Of a stretch of DNA of 64,000 nt, positions 26,175 to 37,622 are shown piece by piece. Numbering within the stretch: the first letter of the stretch is position 1; each line of letters opens with the position of its first letter. The DNA is taken from contig LLEY01000011.1 in the NCBI GenBank assembly GCA_001414485.1, positions 558,001-622,000 on the forward strand, read 5' to 3'. Origin of the DNA: Calycina herbarum. Taxonomy: Eukaryota > Ascomycota > Leotiomycetes > Helotiales > Pezizellaceae. Below the pieces are notes generated by a model. It worked only from the letters and a program-made list of their open reading frames with translations. It did no database searches and was not told the origin of the DNA. The translations under genes and the position numbers were made by a program.

Positions 26175-29100
26175 ATGGCATCATCAAGTGATCTCACTCT
26201 GGCTCACGATACTCAGTATGCTTCTTCGTTTTCATTTTCCATCGGATACTACTTCATATTCTATTTCTTTCGTTTACTTCTAGCGGAAGGAACCTAGAAC
26301 CACCATACTGACTTTTAGAACCCTGGATTTATGGGGAAAGGCCTTGGAGAAGTTGAAGGTTTGTCACTATCTCGAGATAAGCGGACAATCGTACTTAAGT
26401 GCTGATTCTACTTTAGGAGGATGATCGAGCTCTAATCGTCTTGCATAAAAATCGCCTTGAGATCCTGGGTGATGTCTTATCATTAGTGCGACAAAAGGAA
26501 CTAGCTTGTCAGAAAAAGAGATTGAAATGGAAGAATAGTAAAGGAGAAACTATCATTATCCGGGATGTCTTGCAGAAAATTATGGTTTGGGTTGAGAAAA
26601 TCAAAGGTTGGTTTGGACGGTTTCCCTAGACAATAACTAACTTCACTAGGAATTGGTGACAATATAGTCCAGTATGACCCGGGCCATACCGCTTTACCAT
26701 GGGCGGCCGCACGTTTTATTCTCCAGGTTTGGCAGCTTATCACTTCCCCTTCAATAAATTCTGACGAAATTCAGGCAACAATCAATGACATCCAAACGAA
26801 TGGAGCCATGCTTGAAGGTCTCGAGCTTGTCTTCAATTTAATAGCAAAGTTTGAAGTGGTAGAACGGCTTTACCTCCCAAGCCAGACTATTCTTCACTCC
26901 CGGCTTACCGAATCCATAATCACGTTATATGTCTCTATTTTGGAGTTTCTGGTACGAGCAGGGTTATATTTCGAGCAAAAATCAAGTCTAAGAATCGTCA
27001 AAAGCATCTTTCAACTCGAGGAGATAACGACAAAGTATATCACGGATATCAAAAACAAAGCAAATGATGTGGAGGGATATGTGCGGCTCATCACAGGCGA
27101 GACTATCAACAACACTGAAAGCAGACTTGGCCGAATTGAGGGGAACCTAGCGAGGCTAGACTTGACCTTACAGACACTCAATATTGCTGACAATCGATTC
27201 GAAAGACTGTCAGATTCTACAGACGAGGAATATCGAAATTTGCAAAAGACCTGGGAAGAATTACATGAACCAATTACTCGAATTGCAAATCATCTTTCGG
27301 ACATGGACGATAAGCTAGATAGAACGGATCGAATTCAGGTTTTCGACTGGTTGTCTCAAGTGCCGTATACCAGCCACCATCGCAGCAAAGCTAAGATTCT
27401 ACTGCCTGGCTCTGGAGAATGGCTTCTCCAAAAACCAGAATTCTCTCAGTGGTTGAACGCCAGTACCTCTTCCATCTTATGGCTACACGGTATTCCAGGT
27501 TCTGGGAAAAGCATGTTGGTGGCACGAGTAATCGAGTACCTGAAAAGTCGTACCTCAGGGAGTCCAGATAATACTTCTCTGGCATTCTTCTATTGCACAC
27601 GTAACGCCAACGAACCAGAGAGAGCAAGTCCGTTGGAGATTCTCCGGAGCGTCATAGAACAATTATCGTGTTCTGCGGAAGACTCGCCAATTAGATTACC
27701 TGTCGTAGAGGCATATTTGGAACGGAAAAAGGAAGCTAGAGGCCGGAGACCCGAGAAACTCGATCTCGAGGATTGCATCCCGATCATCCTCGAACTTCTC
27801 CAGGACAACCCAGCAACAATTATCCTAGACGGTCTAGATGAATGCGACCCTACTCTTCGACAACAACTTCTGGATGCTCTAGGCGTAATTATCCGGATGT
27901 CAGGCAATGTGGTCAAAGTCTTTGTGAGCAGTAGAGACGACCATGACTTGGTCCATCGCTTGTCTCAAACGCCGAATTTATACATCCAAGCGTCTGACAA
28001 CATGGAAGACATCCGTAATTTCGTTGTTTCCGGCGTGAACGATGCAATTTACAAAGACAGAATTCTATGTGGGAAAGTTTCTGACAATCTAAAAGAAGCC
28101 ATTATCAGCACGTTGATATCTCAATCCAATGGGATGTTTCGGTTAGTCAGTTTACATATCGACAGTCTCTGCAACCCAGACCGAATCAAGACGAAAGCGA
28201 ATGTGCTGGAATCACTAAAAACTTTGCCTGCAGATTTGAAAGACTCATATGATGCCATTCTCGAACGCATACAGCATTCCCAAGCGCCAAATCCAGTGAT
28301 AGCGGAGCGGACGTTGAAGTGGTTACTGTGTGCAAGAGAGCCACTCCCATCTAACAGCTTTCTTATCACCATCCACTCGAATTTCGACAAAAACAACATT
28401 CTCCATTTATCAGAAATATTAAGCATTTGTTGCAACTTGGTTATCTACGATTCCGAGACAGATCAATTTCGCTTTGCGCACTTGTCAGTACGAGAACATC
28501 TCCAAGCACTTGAAGCCTACTCAATAAGTGCATCGAATGCACTTGCGGCGGAAAGGTGTCTATCTTGGCTCTTCACAGCTGGGGAGATGGTGGGAGATAA
28601 GCATATCACCTGGGGGAACATGAAAAACCCCGCCTGCAACTATTTTCCTATGTCAGATATATTTGGGGTATGGCATCATGCTGATACTCATTGGGCAGAA
28701 TATGCTCACCTGGCTGGCAAATTCAGAGAACAAGGCCAACTGAAAAAGCTTCTAGAGGACTTTCTCTTATTTAAATCCCCAGACTTTCAACGTGAAAGCC
28801 TCATATTTTATGAATGGGTCTCACGGACATCCCAAGATTATTGGACTCGACATTCCGGCAGCCAACTCAACTCGAGGTTCTCAGAGCAGGATTCCGTTAT
28901 AATGCTCTATTTTAAGCATATGAATTCGAGTTACAACTATCCGATGCTAGTAGCTTGTACTTTCGATCTTCCCGAGATCGTTTCTGCTCTGCTCGGTGTC
29001 CAGCCTTGGGGCCCTGAGTGTGGGCAAGCTGCCGTGGCCTACGGCAGCAATGAGAGCCTCCAAATTTTACTCAGTGCACTTGGAAAGCAAAGATCTAATG

Positions 29101-29696
29101 TCCACCTATCAAAATTGGTAATCCAAGCTGCAGTTCTAGGAAATATCGAACATCAAGAAAGCATCATGGCCAAGATGGAGAACGGCGCATTTACGTCCGA
29201 ATACCTCTACGAAGTCATACGACAAGTCTCTTTACACCGACTACCACTGGAAGAAGCATCGCTCGAACTCCTCTTCAAAAACAACCCCAACCTCCAGATT
29301 ACAGAAGAAATTCTCAAACTGGCCTTCGAGAGCTTCAACTACTGGCACGAGCGCAAAACCGCCCAGTCAACAGTACAAAAACTCCTGCGCGTACCAACCC
29401 TAGAACTCCGACAGGTCTTACAAATCTCCTCTATGATCGAAAAAACCATCGACAACGACCTCATGAGTAAAGAAAGAGGAGAGTACTATCTTCATTTGCT
29501 TTTGAAGATGAATGCGAGACTTACGGAGGGGGCTGTGAGGGTACTGTTGGAAAGGTGTCATGTGGAGATGGTGAGTTTGGTGTTAAGGTATCAGAGTATT
29601 GAGGTTGAGGATTCGGTTATTGCTGCTGCTGCGAGGAATGTTGGGGATGGGCAGAAAATTATGGAGGTTTTGTTGGAGAAGGAGTTGGAGGATTAG
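26175..29696 (+). CDS. NACHT-type NLR (STAND) protein with fungal N-terminal domain
   Basis: Predicted exons 26175-26215, 26298-26358, 26417-26606 and 26650-29696 keep frame and give 1112 residues. Signals include GTATGC, GTTTGT and GTTGGT donors and CTAAC before the last acceptor; the last intron is only 43 nt. Joining exons restores the fungal N-domain typical of such proteins (DLWGKALEKL at about residues 23-32; HTALPWAAARFILQ at about 110-123). The NACHT module follows: P-loop GIPGSGKS at 378-385, Walker B ILDGLDE at about 489-495, and VFVSSRDD near 520. A winged-helix-like region and alpha-helical repeats lead to a single repeat-like ending (VIAAAARNVGDGQKIMEVLLEK). Fungal NLRs are linked to non-self recognition and regulated cell death; the ligand here is unknown. 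The frame is intact and shows no RIP despite its repeat-rich surroundings. The start and first two exons are the least certain parts. Confidence 0.85.
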
Positions 29697-29930
29697 GAGA
29701 TGATATTGGCTATAGCTGATAGTTGATTTTCTTGAATAGGGTAGGTGATATAAGAGAAACAGGCTGTCTTCTGAGGAAACCCTCCTATACTGAAAAGAAG
29801 AGTATATAACGTGTTCCATAGCTAGAAATATCGCTCGGGAAGATTTGAGATAAATATTATTAATCTATTTCTTATAGAAAATAAATTTATAATAAATATA
29901 AAAGTCTATTTAATAATACTTAATAACTAT
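29697..29930. other. NLR 3' flank turning AT-rich
   Basis: It starts as the 3' UTR side of the NLR gene and becomes AT-rich after about 29850. No gene is seen. Confidence 0.5.
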
Positions 29931-30186
29931 TAGTATCTACTTAGGCCAGCAAAGTCGAACTCTCAGCCTGTACGAAGCGCTGCCTACGAACCTTCGGTCA
30001 TATTATCGGAGAGCTGATGAGAGTCGCACAAGAGGAGGAAAGGGGTTGTCGTCGTCGTCGTGGTGCGACCGTAGGAAAGCAGAGTTTTCACGACAGCGAC
30101 AACAACAACAAAACCGACACGAAGACCTTATCTACAATCACTACACCACCCCTCGAGCCATATCCAAACGAAGCATTATAAGAAGA

Positions 30187-30394
30187 TGTTGAAATGCTGC
30201 ACTTCAGAGGACAAGAGTAAAAGACTTAAATTCCATACCATGCTCTACAAGAGCAGAAGGCACATTTATATACAACTTTGCAATAGTAATTGCCGCATCT
30301 ATTTACCGGAAAACTCTTCCTCGGCATGCTCGACGGGTATACCGATATCTCCTTAAGTGGCTTGATATAACAGATATCACCGTACCTATTAACA
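30187..30394 (-). repeat. 3' LTR of the copia element
   Basis: 208 bp, TGTTGAAATG to ATTAACA, identical to 34929-35136 apart from two C/T sites (near aatagtaatt and catgctcga). gaaga lies directly to the left. Confidence 0.9.
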
Positions 30395-30559
30395 GCCCCC
30401 TTACGGTTATATCTAATAACAGCTACTCTGTAAAAACCATATAAGTAAAAAGCAGTTTTTGTGTAGCTCCTAGGAAAAGCCCAGCTGGCATAAAAACCTA
30501 GGCGTAAGCCTTTTGTCCTTTATCCCTCCTATAGCATTCCTTTTACGTATGTCTTGAAT

Positions 30560-33500
30560 ACTAATAGTTATAGAGGTTTCGTAAGTGCGTTAGCAAGCAT
30601 ATGTGCCGTAGGGCAGTAATCGACTATGATCTTATTATACGTAACAAGCTGCCGTACATAGTGGAATTAAACATCAATATGCTTGCTTCGGGTATGGTTC
30701 TCTAGGTTCTCAGCAAGCGTAATCGCTGACTGATTATCGCAGAGAAGGGGGACCGTAAAGTCGTCCTTCAAGTACTGCGAATAGCTAATATCTCTCAGTA
30801 GCCTACTATACCAGACAGCCTGCTTGCTTGTCTAGCAAAGTGCTACATACTCTGCCTCGGTAGTCGATGTAGAGATTGACCGCTGCTTCTTCGACGTCTA
30901 AGCAATAGATCCTCTATAGAGCTTGAATATATACCTATAAGTCGACAGTCGGTCAGCTAGGTCGCCAGCATAGTCTGAGTTAGAATACCCCTTAAGGGCC
31001 TGTAGTCGTTCCGAGTTGCCATAGCGAATAGCATAGCCGGGTGTACCTTTCAAGTAGCGCAAGATCTGTAATATACAATTCTAATGCCGTATAGTAGGGT
31101 CCGAGCAGTACTGCGTAAGTCGGCAAACAGCAAAGGTAATATCTGGCCGCGTGCCTCTCTATAAATACATTAGACTTCCAATAGCTCTTTAGTATAGGGC
31201 AATATCAGCTCGGGGTTCATTTTGCTTAGCTTTCCTAAGAGTCTATATTCCACCCGCAGGGGTAGGATCTACCTGATCGCTGCCCCCTAAATACTTATTA
31301 ACCAGCTTAAGCAAGTAGCTTTTCTAGCTAATAGTCAGCGTCTACGACGCTCGATCCCGTATAACCTTAAGACTAAGAAACGTGCTAATCTCCCTTATAT
31401 CTTTAAGCTTATATAGTTTTCCGAATCCCTCTTTAAACGAGTTAACCTTGTCTAAAGAGCGCCCTAGTATAATTATATCATTAATATAGAGGCTAATAAT
31501 TAAGCTCTTATCTCTATTAATAAACACGCTTAGATCGCTAAAAGAGGGCTTTAATCCAAACTTAGCTAGTCTATTACAAGCTTTAATATACCACTCTCTT
31601 CTAGACTACTTCAGGCCGTACAAGGCCTTCCGCACCTTAAGTACAACGCTAGGGGGTAATAAGAGTCCTTAAACCTCCCGTATATAAACCTCTACGTGTA
31701 ACTCTACTCGTAGATACGCTGTATCTACGTTAACTTAGTAAATTTCAAGGTCTTCCATATACCCTACAGCTAACAAAGCCCTAATAGACTCATAGCGGAT
31801 AGTGGGCGAGAACGTCTTAAGAAAGTTATTACCTGGTCTCTGACTATATCCCTAAGCTACTAGTCTAGCCTTAAAGCGGTCTATCAACCCTGTTAGGGTA
31901 TACTTTATAGTAAAGACCCACTTTATACCAACTGTAGCCTTCGTAGGGGGGAGCTCAGTATACTCCCAGGTCCTAAGAACCTAGAGCTTGACTAATTTAT
32001 CAGTAATAGTATCTTTCTATTGCTAAGCGTACTAAGGGTCGCTAACCGCCTTATCGTACGACTTTAGAAGAAGTATTCTATAGGCATCAGCACTTAAGGC
32101 TGTATCTTCGTCAAAGAACCTCCGGGGCCTACGTTCGCGGAGCCCACGGCCCATCGGAGCCTTATAGCTAGGTTTACTGTCTATATGCTAATCAGACGTG
32201 CGGGTCTTTCTCCTATAACTAGCGATTCTGTCTACACGTTTAGAAGACGTGCGAGTCTCTCTCCTACGACTTGCTATTCCGTCTACACGTTTATATAACG
32301 TGCGGGTCTTTCTCCTACGACTAGCAGTAGTTCGGGCACCCTTAGGTAACCTAGGCACTTTAACTAGCCTGTTCAATGGTTCGAGTACTCTAAGCAACCC
32401 AGGCGCTTCTACTGGCCTCTCTTCCTCGGGTTCTTTCTCGCTAAAGTCCTCTAACTCGCTAATAAACCCGTAGACAGGAGTCTCATTACCCCACTTCTAC
32501 TTCAAACGTTGATTAACTAGGAATCGAGGTCTTGTTGACATAATAATACGCCGGCTCGTAGGGTCGTACAATCTATACTGCTATGAAGTCTCTATATAGC
32601 CTATAAGGCACATCTTTCGCAAGACTAGCTTAAGCTTATATCGGTGCTAGTTAGAGAGCCGGTAGAAAGCAACACAGCCCTATAGCTTTAAGTGCTATAT
32701 CCCTAGCCTCTTCCTTATAAATGCTTCTTCAGGTGTAATTCTGCCTAGCTCTATAGGTGTACGGTTCCTAATATAACATACAGCTTTTACAGCTTCGCCC
32801 TAAAACTTGTACGGTAATTAAGCGTTAATAAGCATTACTCTTATAAGTGAAATAAGTATACAGTTCAGCCTTTTAGAGACACTATTCTGCTCTAGTATAT
32901 ATAGCGTAGTCTACTCAATCTTAACTCTATACTAGCTTAATAGCTTATCCTCAATTGCCTTAAACTCCTTAGTATTATTAAGCCTAAGAACCTTTAGCTT
33001 ATGCCCTATCTATAACTCTACTTCCTTCTTCTATTTAAGTATAACTTCTCTGAAGTCTATTCTTTACTTAGTTAGGAAGACCTAGGACTTCCTTGTTGCC
33101 TAGTCTATAAGAGTATAAATATAGCGTTCCCTAGCTATAGTAGGAATGCTATATAGACCTCAGAAGTCGGAAAACACTCTCTTAAGAAGTTTATCTACTT
33201 TCTCTGGCGCTTAGCGGTTAATAACTCGTAGCTGTTTTGCTATAATATATAGCTCGTAGAAGTCTGAGTTATAACCCCTTAGAATTAATATTAGTGCTTC
33301 TAGGTCAGAGACTATACTATACAGCCCCCTAAGTCCCTGTATACCGATATAGCTAAAATTCCTATGCTAAAGGTCAAGGTCAGGATCTCTTTTAGTTACA
33401 GCTATAGTAGCTTCTGTAGCAACAGAGTCTAGTATATATTACAAGCTAATTCGGCTTACATTCGTAATAACAAAACCATCCTTTATAAGAGTCATAGCGT

Positions 33501-33560
33501 GCTTGCTTATACTGTCGGTTGTCTATATAAGAATGCCCTTGTCTTATAGCTGAGGGACTG
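30560..33560 (-). pseudogene. Copia integrase, reverse transcriptase and RNase H remnant
   Basis: The minus strand gives integrase-like pieces between about 32500 and 33500, then reverse transcriptase with SLYINDIIIL (core at 31477-31488), where YVDD is usual, and FLSLKVIRDR. RNase H follows, with ADRLSTYRYIFKLYRGSIA, STSTTEAEYVA and NQSAITLAEN near 30720-30960. The reverse transcriptase Asp to Asn change alone should abolish activity. Boundaries are approximate. Confidence 0.7.
32196..32325 (-). repeat. 51-bp tandem repeat inside copia pol
   Basis: About two and a half units of 51 bp, starting acgtgcgggtctttctcct at 32196, 32247 and 32298. In the minus frame each is 17 residues, like RRRKTRTxYKRVDxIAS. 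The repeat lies between integrase and reverse transcriptase, in a basic linker. Confidence 0.75.
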
Positions 33561-33615
33561 ATATTAGGCTGCTAGCCAGCTTAGGCACGTATAGTACGTC
33601 CGTAAGAGTAAGCGT

Positions 33616-34854
33616 TTAAGTCTGTAGCTTATCTATAAAGACCTGGATACTGACATTCTTAATTCCTGTTCTGTATATTAAGCCGCCACTTGCAGTCTTA
33701 ACTACTCTTGGTACTTTAAGCTCTAAAAACTCAGTAAATACGTCTCTGGCGTAAGTTATATAGCGTGTAGCCCCTGAGTTAATTACCCAGGCTACTTGGC
33801 TCTTATTAAAACGTCTTATAAGTGCTCCCCAGCAGGCGTCTGTTGGGACGTCTTCTGACAGATCTGTAGCTAGCATGACTTCTTCGTCCTATACTGGCTG
33901 GTACTGTGGTTGCTATTCTGGCGTTGGTAAAGAGCCTGTAGATGCACTCTTTGCTCGCTTAGTAAAAGCTTTCCCTTTAATTATCTGAATCTAGATAGGA
34001 CACTTAGTCTTAAAATGCCCTTCTTCTTCACAGCAATAGTAAGTGCCTTTGCGCTTCTTGCCCTTCTGCTCATTCTGGCCTCTTTGACCTCCATTGACAG
34101 GCCTCTTAGTGCCCTGTGTATTTCTCTGATGCTGCTGAGGTCGGTTACTGGCCGCAAGGGCTATCTCATCTAGGCCCTGGTTTCTAGATTTTAAGCGTTG
34201 TTCTGTCTCTTTTAGACTTATAACTGTAGAGTTAAAGTCTAGAGTAGACAGCTTGTCTTTAAGGATTTCAATACGCGTATCATAGTTACTTCCTAGCTTC
34301 CGGACAGCTCAGAGAAGTGTACTAATCTTAGACTTTTCTATAAGTGCTTTGTCTACATCTGTAACAAAGATAAAGGCCTGTAGGTCACGTAGGTCGGTGG
34401 ATATTAAGTCGATTGTGGCTCTAGCCTTCAGCTCGTATCTATAGAACTGACTTGTATACGTGGTAAGTAATATATCGTTAGATGGGCGGCAGTCCTTACG
34501 CAAGGCCTCCCATTGCTCCTGTGCAGTCTAAAAGTCAATAATCTTGTTTTTCATCGTAAGCGAGCAATAGCCTATAATGCAGGTCCTCGCCTTGGCGTTC
34601 TTACGTCTCCATGCCTCCTAAGGTGACAATACTCCAGTATCAGTCTCAATACTGGCTTACTGAGAAGGACCTCCTGCTCTCGTTGAGATTCGTGGCACAG
34701 GGGTTATAATGCTGGCCGGTTTTAGTTCGTCACCAAGGACAAGGTCAAGAAGGCCTCTAGCTTCTAAGAAAGAGCGTACTTCTTTAGCCCATATTCGATA
34801 GTTGAGGGGGCTAGTAAGCTTTAGGATTTTTAGCGATTTGTCGTCGTACGACAT
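33616..34854 (-). pseudogene. Copia gag and protease remnant
   Basis: Gag starts MSYDDKSLKILKLTSPLNYR at 34854 and continues in broken frames (a second open block at 34309-34503). A knuckle near 34010-34055 reads YYCCEEEGHFKTKC, where the first Cys of CX2CX4HX4C is Tyr. The protease core reads VAWVINSGATRYI. The codon at 33778-33780 is AAC (Asn) where the catalytic Asp of DSGA is expected. Stops split the frame between gag and protease. Confidence 0.75.
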
Positions 34855-34918
34855 GCTAACTAATAGGATATGCAGGCTTAAGGCTTGTTGTGATTGGTCG
34901 AAGCGATAGAGCTTCCAG

Positions 34919-34928
34919 GCTCATAACC
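34919..34928 (-). promoter_or_regulatory. Primer-binding site, initiator-tRNA-Met half type
   Basis: Directly inside the 5' LTR the plus strand reads gctcataacc, which is the anticodon stem-loop sequence of initiator tRNA-Met (CAU anticodon). The element's minus strand is complementary to it. Priming from an internally cut initiator tRNA is established for several copia elements, and this site fits that mode. Confidence 0.65.
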
Positions 34929-35136
34929 TGTTGAAATGCTGCACTTCAGAGGACAAGAGTAAAAGACTTAAATTCCATACCATGCTCTACAAGAGCAGAA
35001 GGCACATTTATATACAACTTTGCAATAGCAATTGCCGCATCTATTTACCGGAAAACTCTTCCTCGGCATGCCCGACGGGTATACCGATATCTCCTTAAGT
35101 GGCTTGATATAACAGATATCACCGTACCTATTAACA
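34929..35136 (-). repeat. 5' LTR of the copia element
   Basis: 208-bp partner of the left LTR. On the minus strand it precedes the primer-binding site. gaaga follows at 35137-35141. Confidence 0.9.
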
Positions 35137-35903
35137 GAAGACATAACCGACGCGGCGGACGAGACTTGGACGGACGGGAGGCGCTATTTAGAGGCGTCTA
35201 TAACTTATTTTATAACGAATTCAAGTCGAGGACAAGGCAGAGGTTACGCAGGACCAATTTACAGATTACAACAATAATATACGGTACATTCCACCGAAGG
35301 CTCGACAAGCGTAAGACCTCGACCCCGGGGCAGGTGCCTCGCCCCCACCTGCTGCTGGAAGGGCAGCAAAGAGGGCATTCGGAGTATACGTGTTTAAGAG
35401 GGAGAAACTCTGTCGAGGCGTCTTATACCCTGATTCGGGAGGGACTGCTCACCCCTCCCCTAGGATAGAGAGAACAACGCTCGAAGGCACACGTATGTCG
35501 GAGGAGGAAATCACAAATACAAGACAGAGGGATTGGTTAGTGGCAGGCAGGAATAAGAGAGAAGCGTCAGACAACAGCAGGCTCGTTCGATGGAGGAATG
35601 GGCACCCTGTATTTGGATACGGCTTTTAAAGCGCATAAAGGTGCCTTTTTTGGCCGTCGAACGGACAGTAGAGATCCGTAGAGACAGAGAGGAGTGTTAC
35701 GCCGGTTACGGAAGAGCGTGAACAGCTACCTAGACAAACCTTGAAGCTGAGGAGGAGGGCAGGATGTTATAAGGCTACTTTGACTCGTCTCTGGAGCTTA
35801 TTTTTACCTGTATCTTAAACAAATGACCAGTAGAAGTACTGCTTGCTCTTAGAGCTTAGCCTACGGCCTACGCAGCGTAAGAATCATAATAGTATCTACT
35901 TAG

Positions 35904-36485
35904 TAACTCTATACTATTATATAACTATAAAGCTATAAACTTAATAAACTATATAAAGCTACTTAATTAAAAAATCTCAAAAAAAAAAAGTAGTTAACTA
36001 AAAGAGTATAAAAGCTAGTATATCTAAGATTTTTATTTTAGATTTTAATACTAGAATATATTTCTATAAAAGTCTAAGAACTTTTAATTCTATTTAGTTA
36101 TAAGATAGAGAGTTAAGAATTAACTCTTTGAATACTAGCTAATATATCTTTATAGCTATATAGTTTAGTAAGTTATTCTAACTTTTAATACTTAGAAATT
36201 AGCTCTTTTATATAGAGTAAGTTTTTTAAAGACTAAAAAAGCAACGACTATATACTAGAAGCTTCTAGAAGAAAAAAAAGTAAAAAGCTTAGATAGTAAC
36301 TTAAGAAATATATTAAAAGTACTCTTTTATATACTATATAATAACTACGTAGTTTAGCGAGTTATTATAACTTTTATAAGTACTTTAGACTACTTAGTTT
36401 ACTATAAGAGTGTTAAATTAAACAAAATCAGAACGACTATATACTAGGAGTAAATATAAAATATTTCTAATATATTAGAATATAT
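35904..36485. repeat. AT-rich degenerate tandem repeats
   Basis: AT-rich, no open frames. Phrases recur, such as cgactatatacta near 36245 and 36432 (about 188 bp apart) and tagttta/cgagttatt blocks near 36160 and 36350. This suggests an old tandem array of about 190 bp, heavily mutated. No gene. Confidence 0.5.
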
Positions 36486-36723
36486 ATAAAAGCAGCTATA
36501 CCTAGCTTATTTTAAGACGTATTACTATATAATCTATATAAGAAGTATAGAGTAAGATAAGAGCTATTTAGATATGAACTCTTTTTCTTAATAGCTTCTA
36601 ATTCAAAGAAGTTATAGCTATATTTAGTATAGACTATTATAAAAGCATTTATAACTTTATTATAACTTCTTTAATATAACAGCTATTAAAAAAAGGAATT
36701 CATATCTAAATAAGCCTAATCTA

Positions 36724-37622
36724 ACGTGTATGTATAGCGAACCGGTGTAACGAAACTCAAACGAACTAAACAAAGATGACTAAGTCTCGAAGGTTGGTAT
36801 GCAGGTAAGAAGTACAGATGCGCCGGGTTGTTCACTTAGAAGTGAACTCGTTACTTGTATCAAAGATGTCAAACAAGATGATAAGATTGATAACTAAAGT
36901 TGAGCACGAAGCTCCTATCTAATGGCAGATGTGCCAGTCTTATATAGAACCTTCATCCCCAAGTGCGTCGCTCACATCGCTCGCGATCAAGGCGATCAGA
37001 GCGATGTAGGCGATCACGTCACATGACCGCACGTGACTTCCAACAGTATCACAACAGTGAGATCCTGAAATTCCAAATGCCCTTCGCATTACTGATTTCC
37101 TCCTGTGTTACCTTCCATTCCCGGATGTTATGCCTTGTCCTGTCAGAACGCCGTCTGGACTACTTACCACGCAACCGTGGTTCGTGACAACCGGCTAACT
37201 GAAAACACACCTAAAATCGCGATTTTGATATTTTAATATCTTTACGAATTATTGATTAAAAATTTTAAAATTAAAACTTTGATTTCATTACTATATAAAT
37301 ATAAAAGTTATAAAATGTAAGACTGAGGCTAATTTATATTAAAAGGTTATTAAAAGAAGAAGAAAAAAGACAAGATTATAGGGGTCTTTTTAAGCGAATC
37401 GCTAAGTAAAATCATATAGCGTCTGAAACTTAGAATTCTAAATATATACATAGTAATGAAATCAAAGTTTTAATTTTAAAACTTTTGATTAATAATTCGT
37501 AAAGATATTAAAATGTCAAAATCGCGATTTTAGGTGTGTTTTCAGTTAGCCGGTTCGCTTGTTTAGCCGGTTCGCTTGTTTAGCCGGTTCGCTTGTTTAG
37601 CCGGTTCGCTATATATACACGT
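36724..37622. mobile_element. MITE 2, same family as MITE 1, split by a solo LTR
   Basis: TA at 36722-36723 and 37623-37624. The termini match MITE 1 (acgtgtatgtatagcgaacc and mirrored end). Without the LTR it is about 450 bp. The right end carries four tandem copies of the 17-bp unit agccggttcgcttgttt, against two in MITE 1, so the unit count varies. Confidence 0.8.
36746..37189 (-). repeat. Solo LTR of the chromovirus family, lightly mutated
   Basis: 444 bp, TGTAACG to GTGACA, flanked by the perfect duplication accgg (36741-36745, 37190-37194). Much less AT-rich than the LTRs at 6224, 22519 and 59219, so it shows the ancestral TG...CA ends. No internal sequence remains. Confidence 0.9.

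Larger units (their letters stand above)
30187..35136 (-). mobile_element. Ty1/copia retrotransposon, young insertion with light RIP
   Basis: Two 208-bp LTRs (30187-30394, 34929-35136) differ at two sites that I can find, both C/T. The 5-bp duplication gaaga at 30182-30186 and 35137-35141 is perfect. On the minus strand come gag (MSYDDKSLKILKL at 34854), a zinc knuckle near 34010-34055, protease, integrase, reverse transcriptase and RNase H (STSTTEAEYVA near 30840-30890), the copia order with integrase before reverse transcriptase. Frames are broken by a modest number of stops, far fewer than in A-D, so it is the youngest large element in the window. Confidence 0.9.
29945..35889. mobile_element. 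Insertion bounded by 14-bp direct duplications, possibly a non-LTR element, split by copia
   Basis: A 14-bp direct repeat, tagtatctacttag, stands at 29931-29944 and 35890-35903. Between them, once the copia element (30187-35136) and its 5-bp duplication are removed, lies about 990 bp of GC-richer sequence ending gcgtaagaatcataa. Duplications of this length suit target-primed insertion by a LINE-type enzyme. No reverse transcriptase is seen, so it would be a short or defective copy. Open frames at 35166-35629 have no recognised domain. The end from about 35772 (tgttataaggc) also looks somewhat LTR-like, so another class is possible. Confidence 0.5.

Noticed and set aside
26808..29696. NLR gene as a single-exon 962-residue protein
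   Set aside because: It would begin in the middle of the N-terminal domain; upstream exons join in frame and restore conserved DLWGKAL and HTALPWAAARF segments.
34919..34928. A tRNA-Met gene beside the copia LTR
   Set aside because: Only the anticodon-loop segment is present; there is no cloverleaf. It is the primer-binding site.
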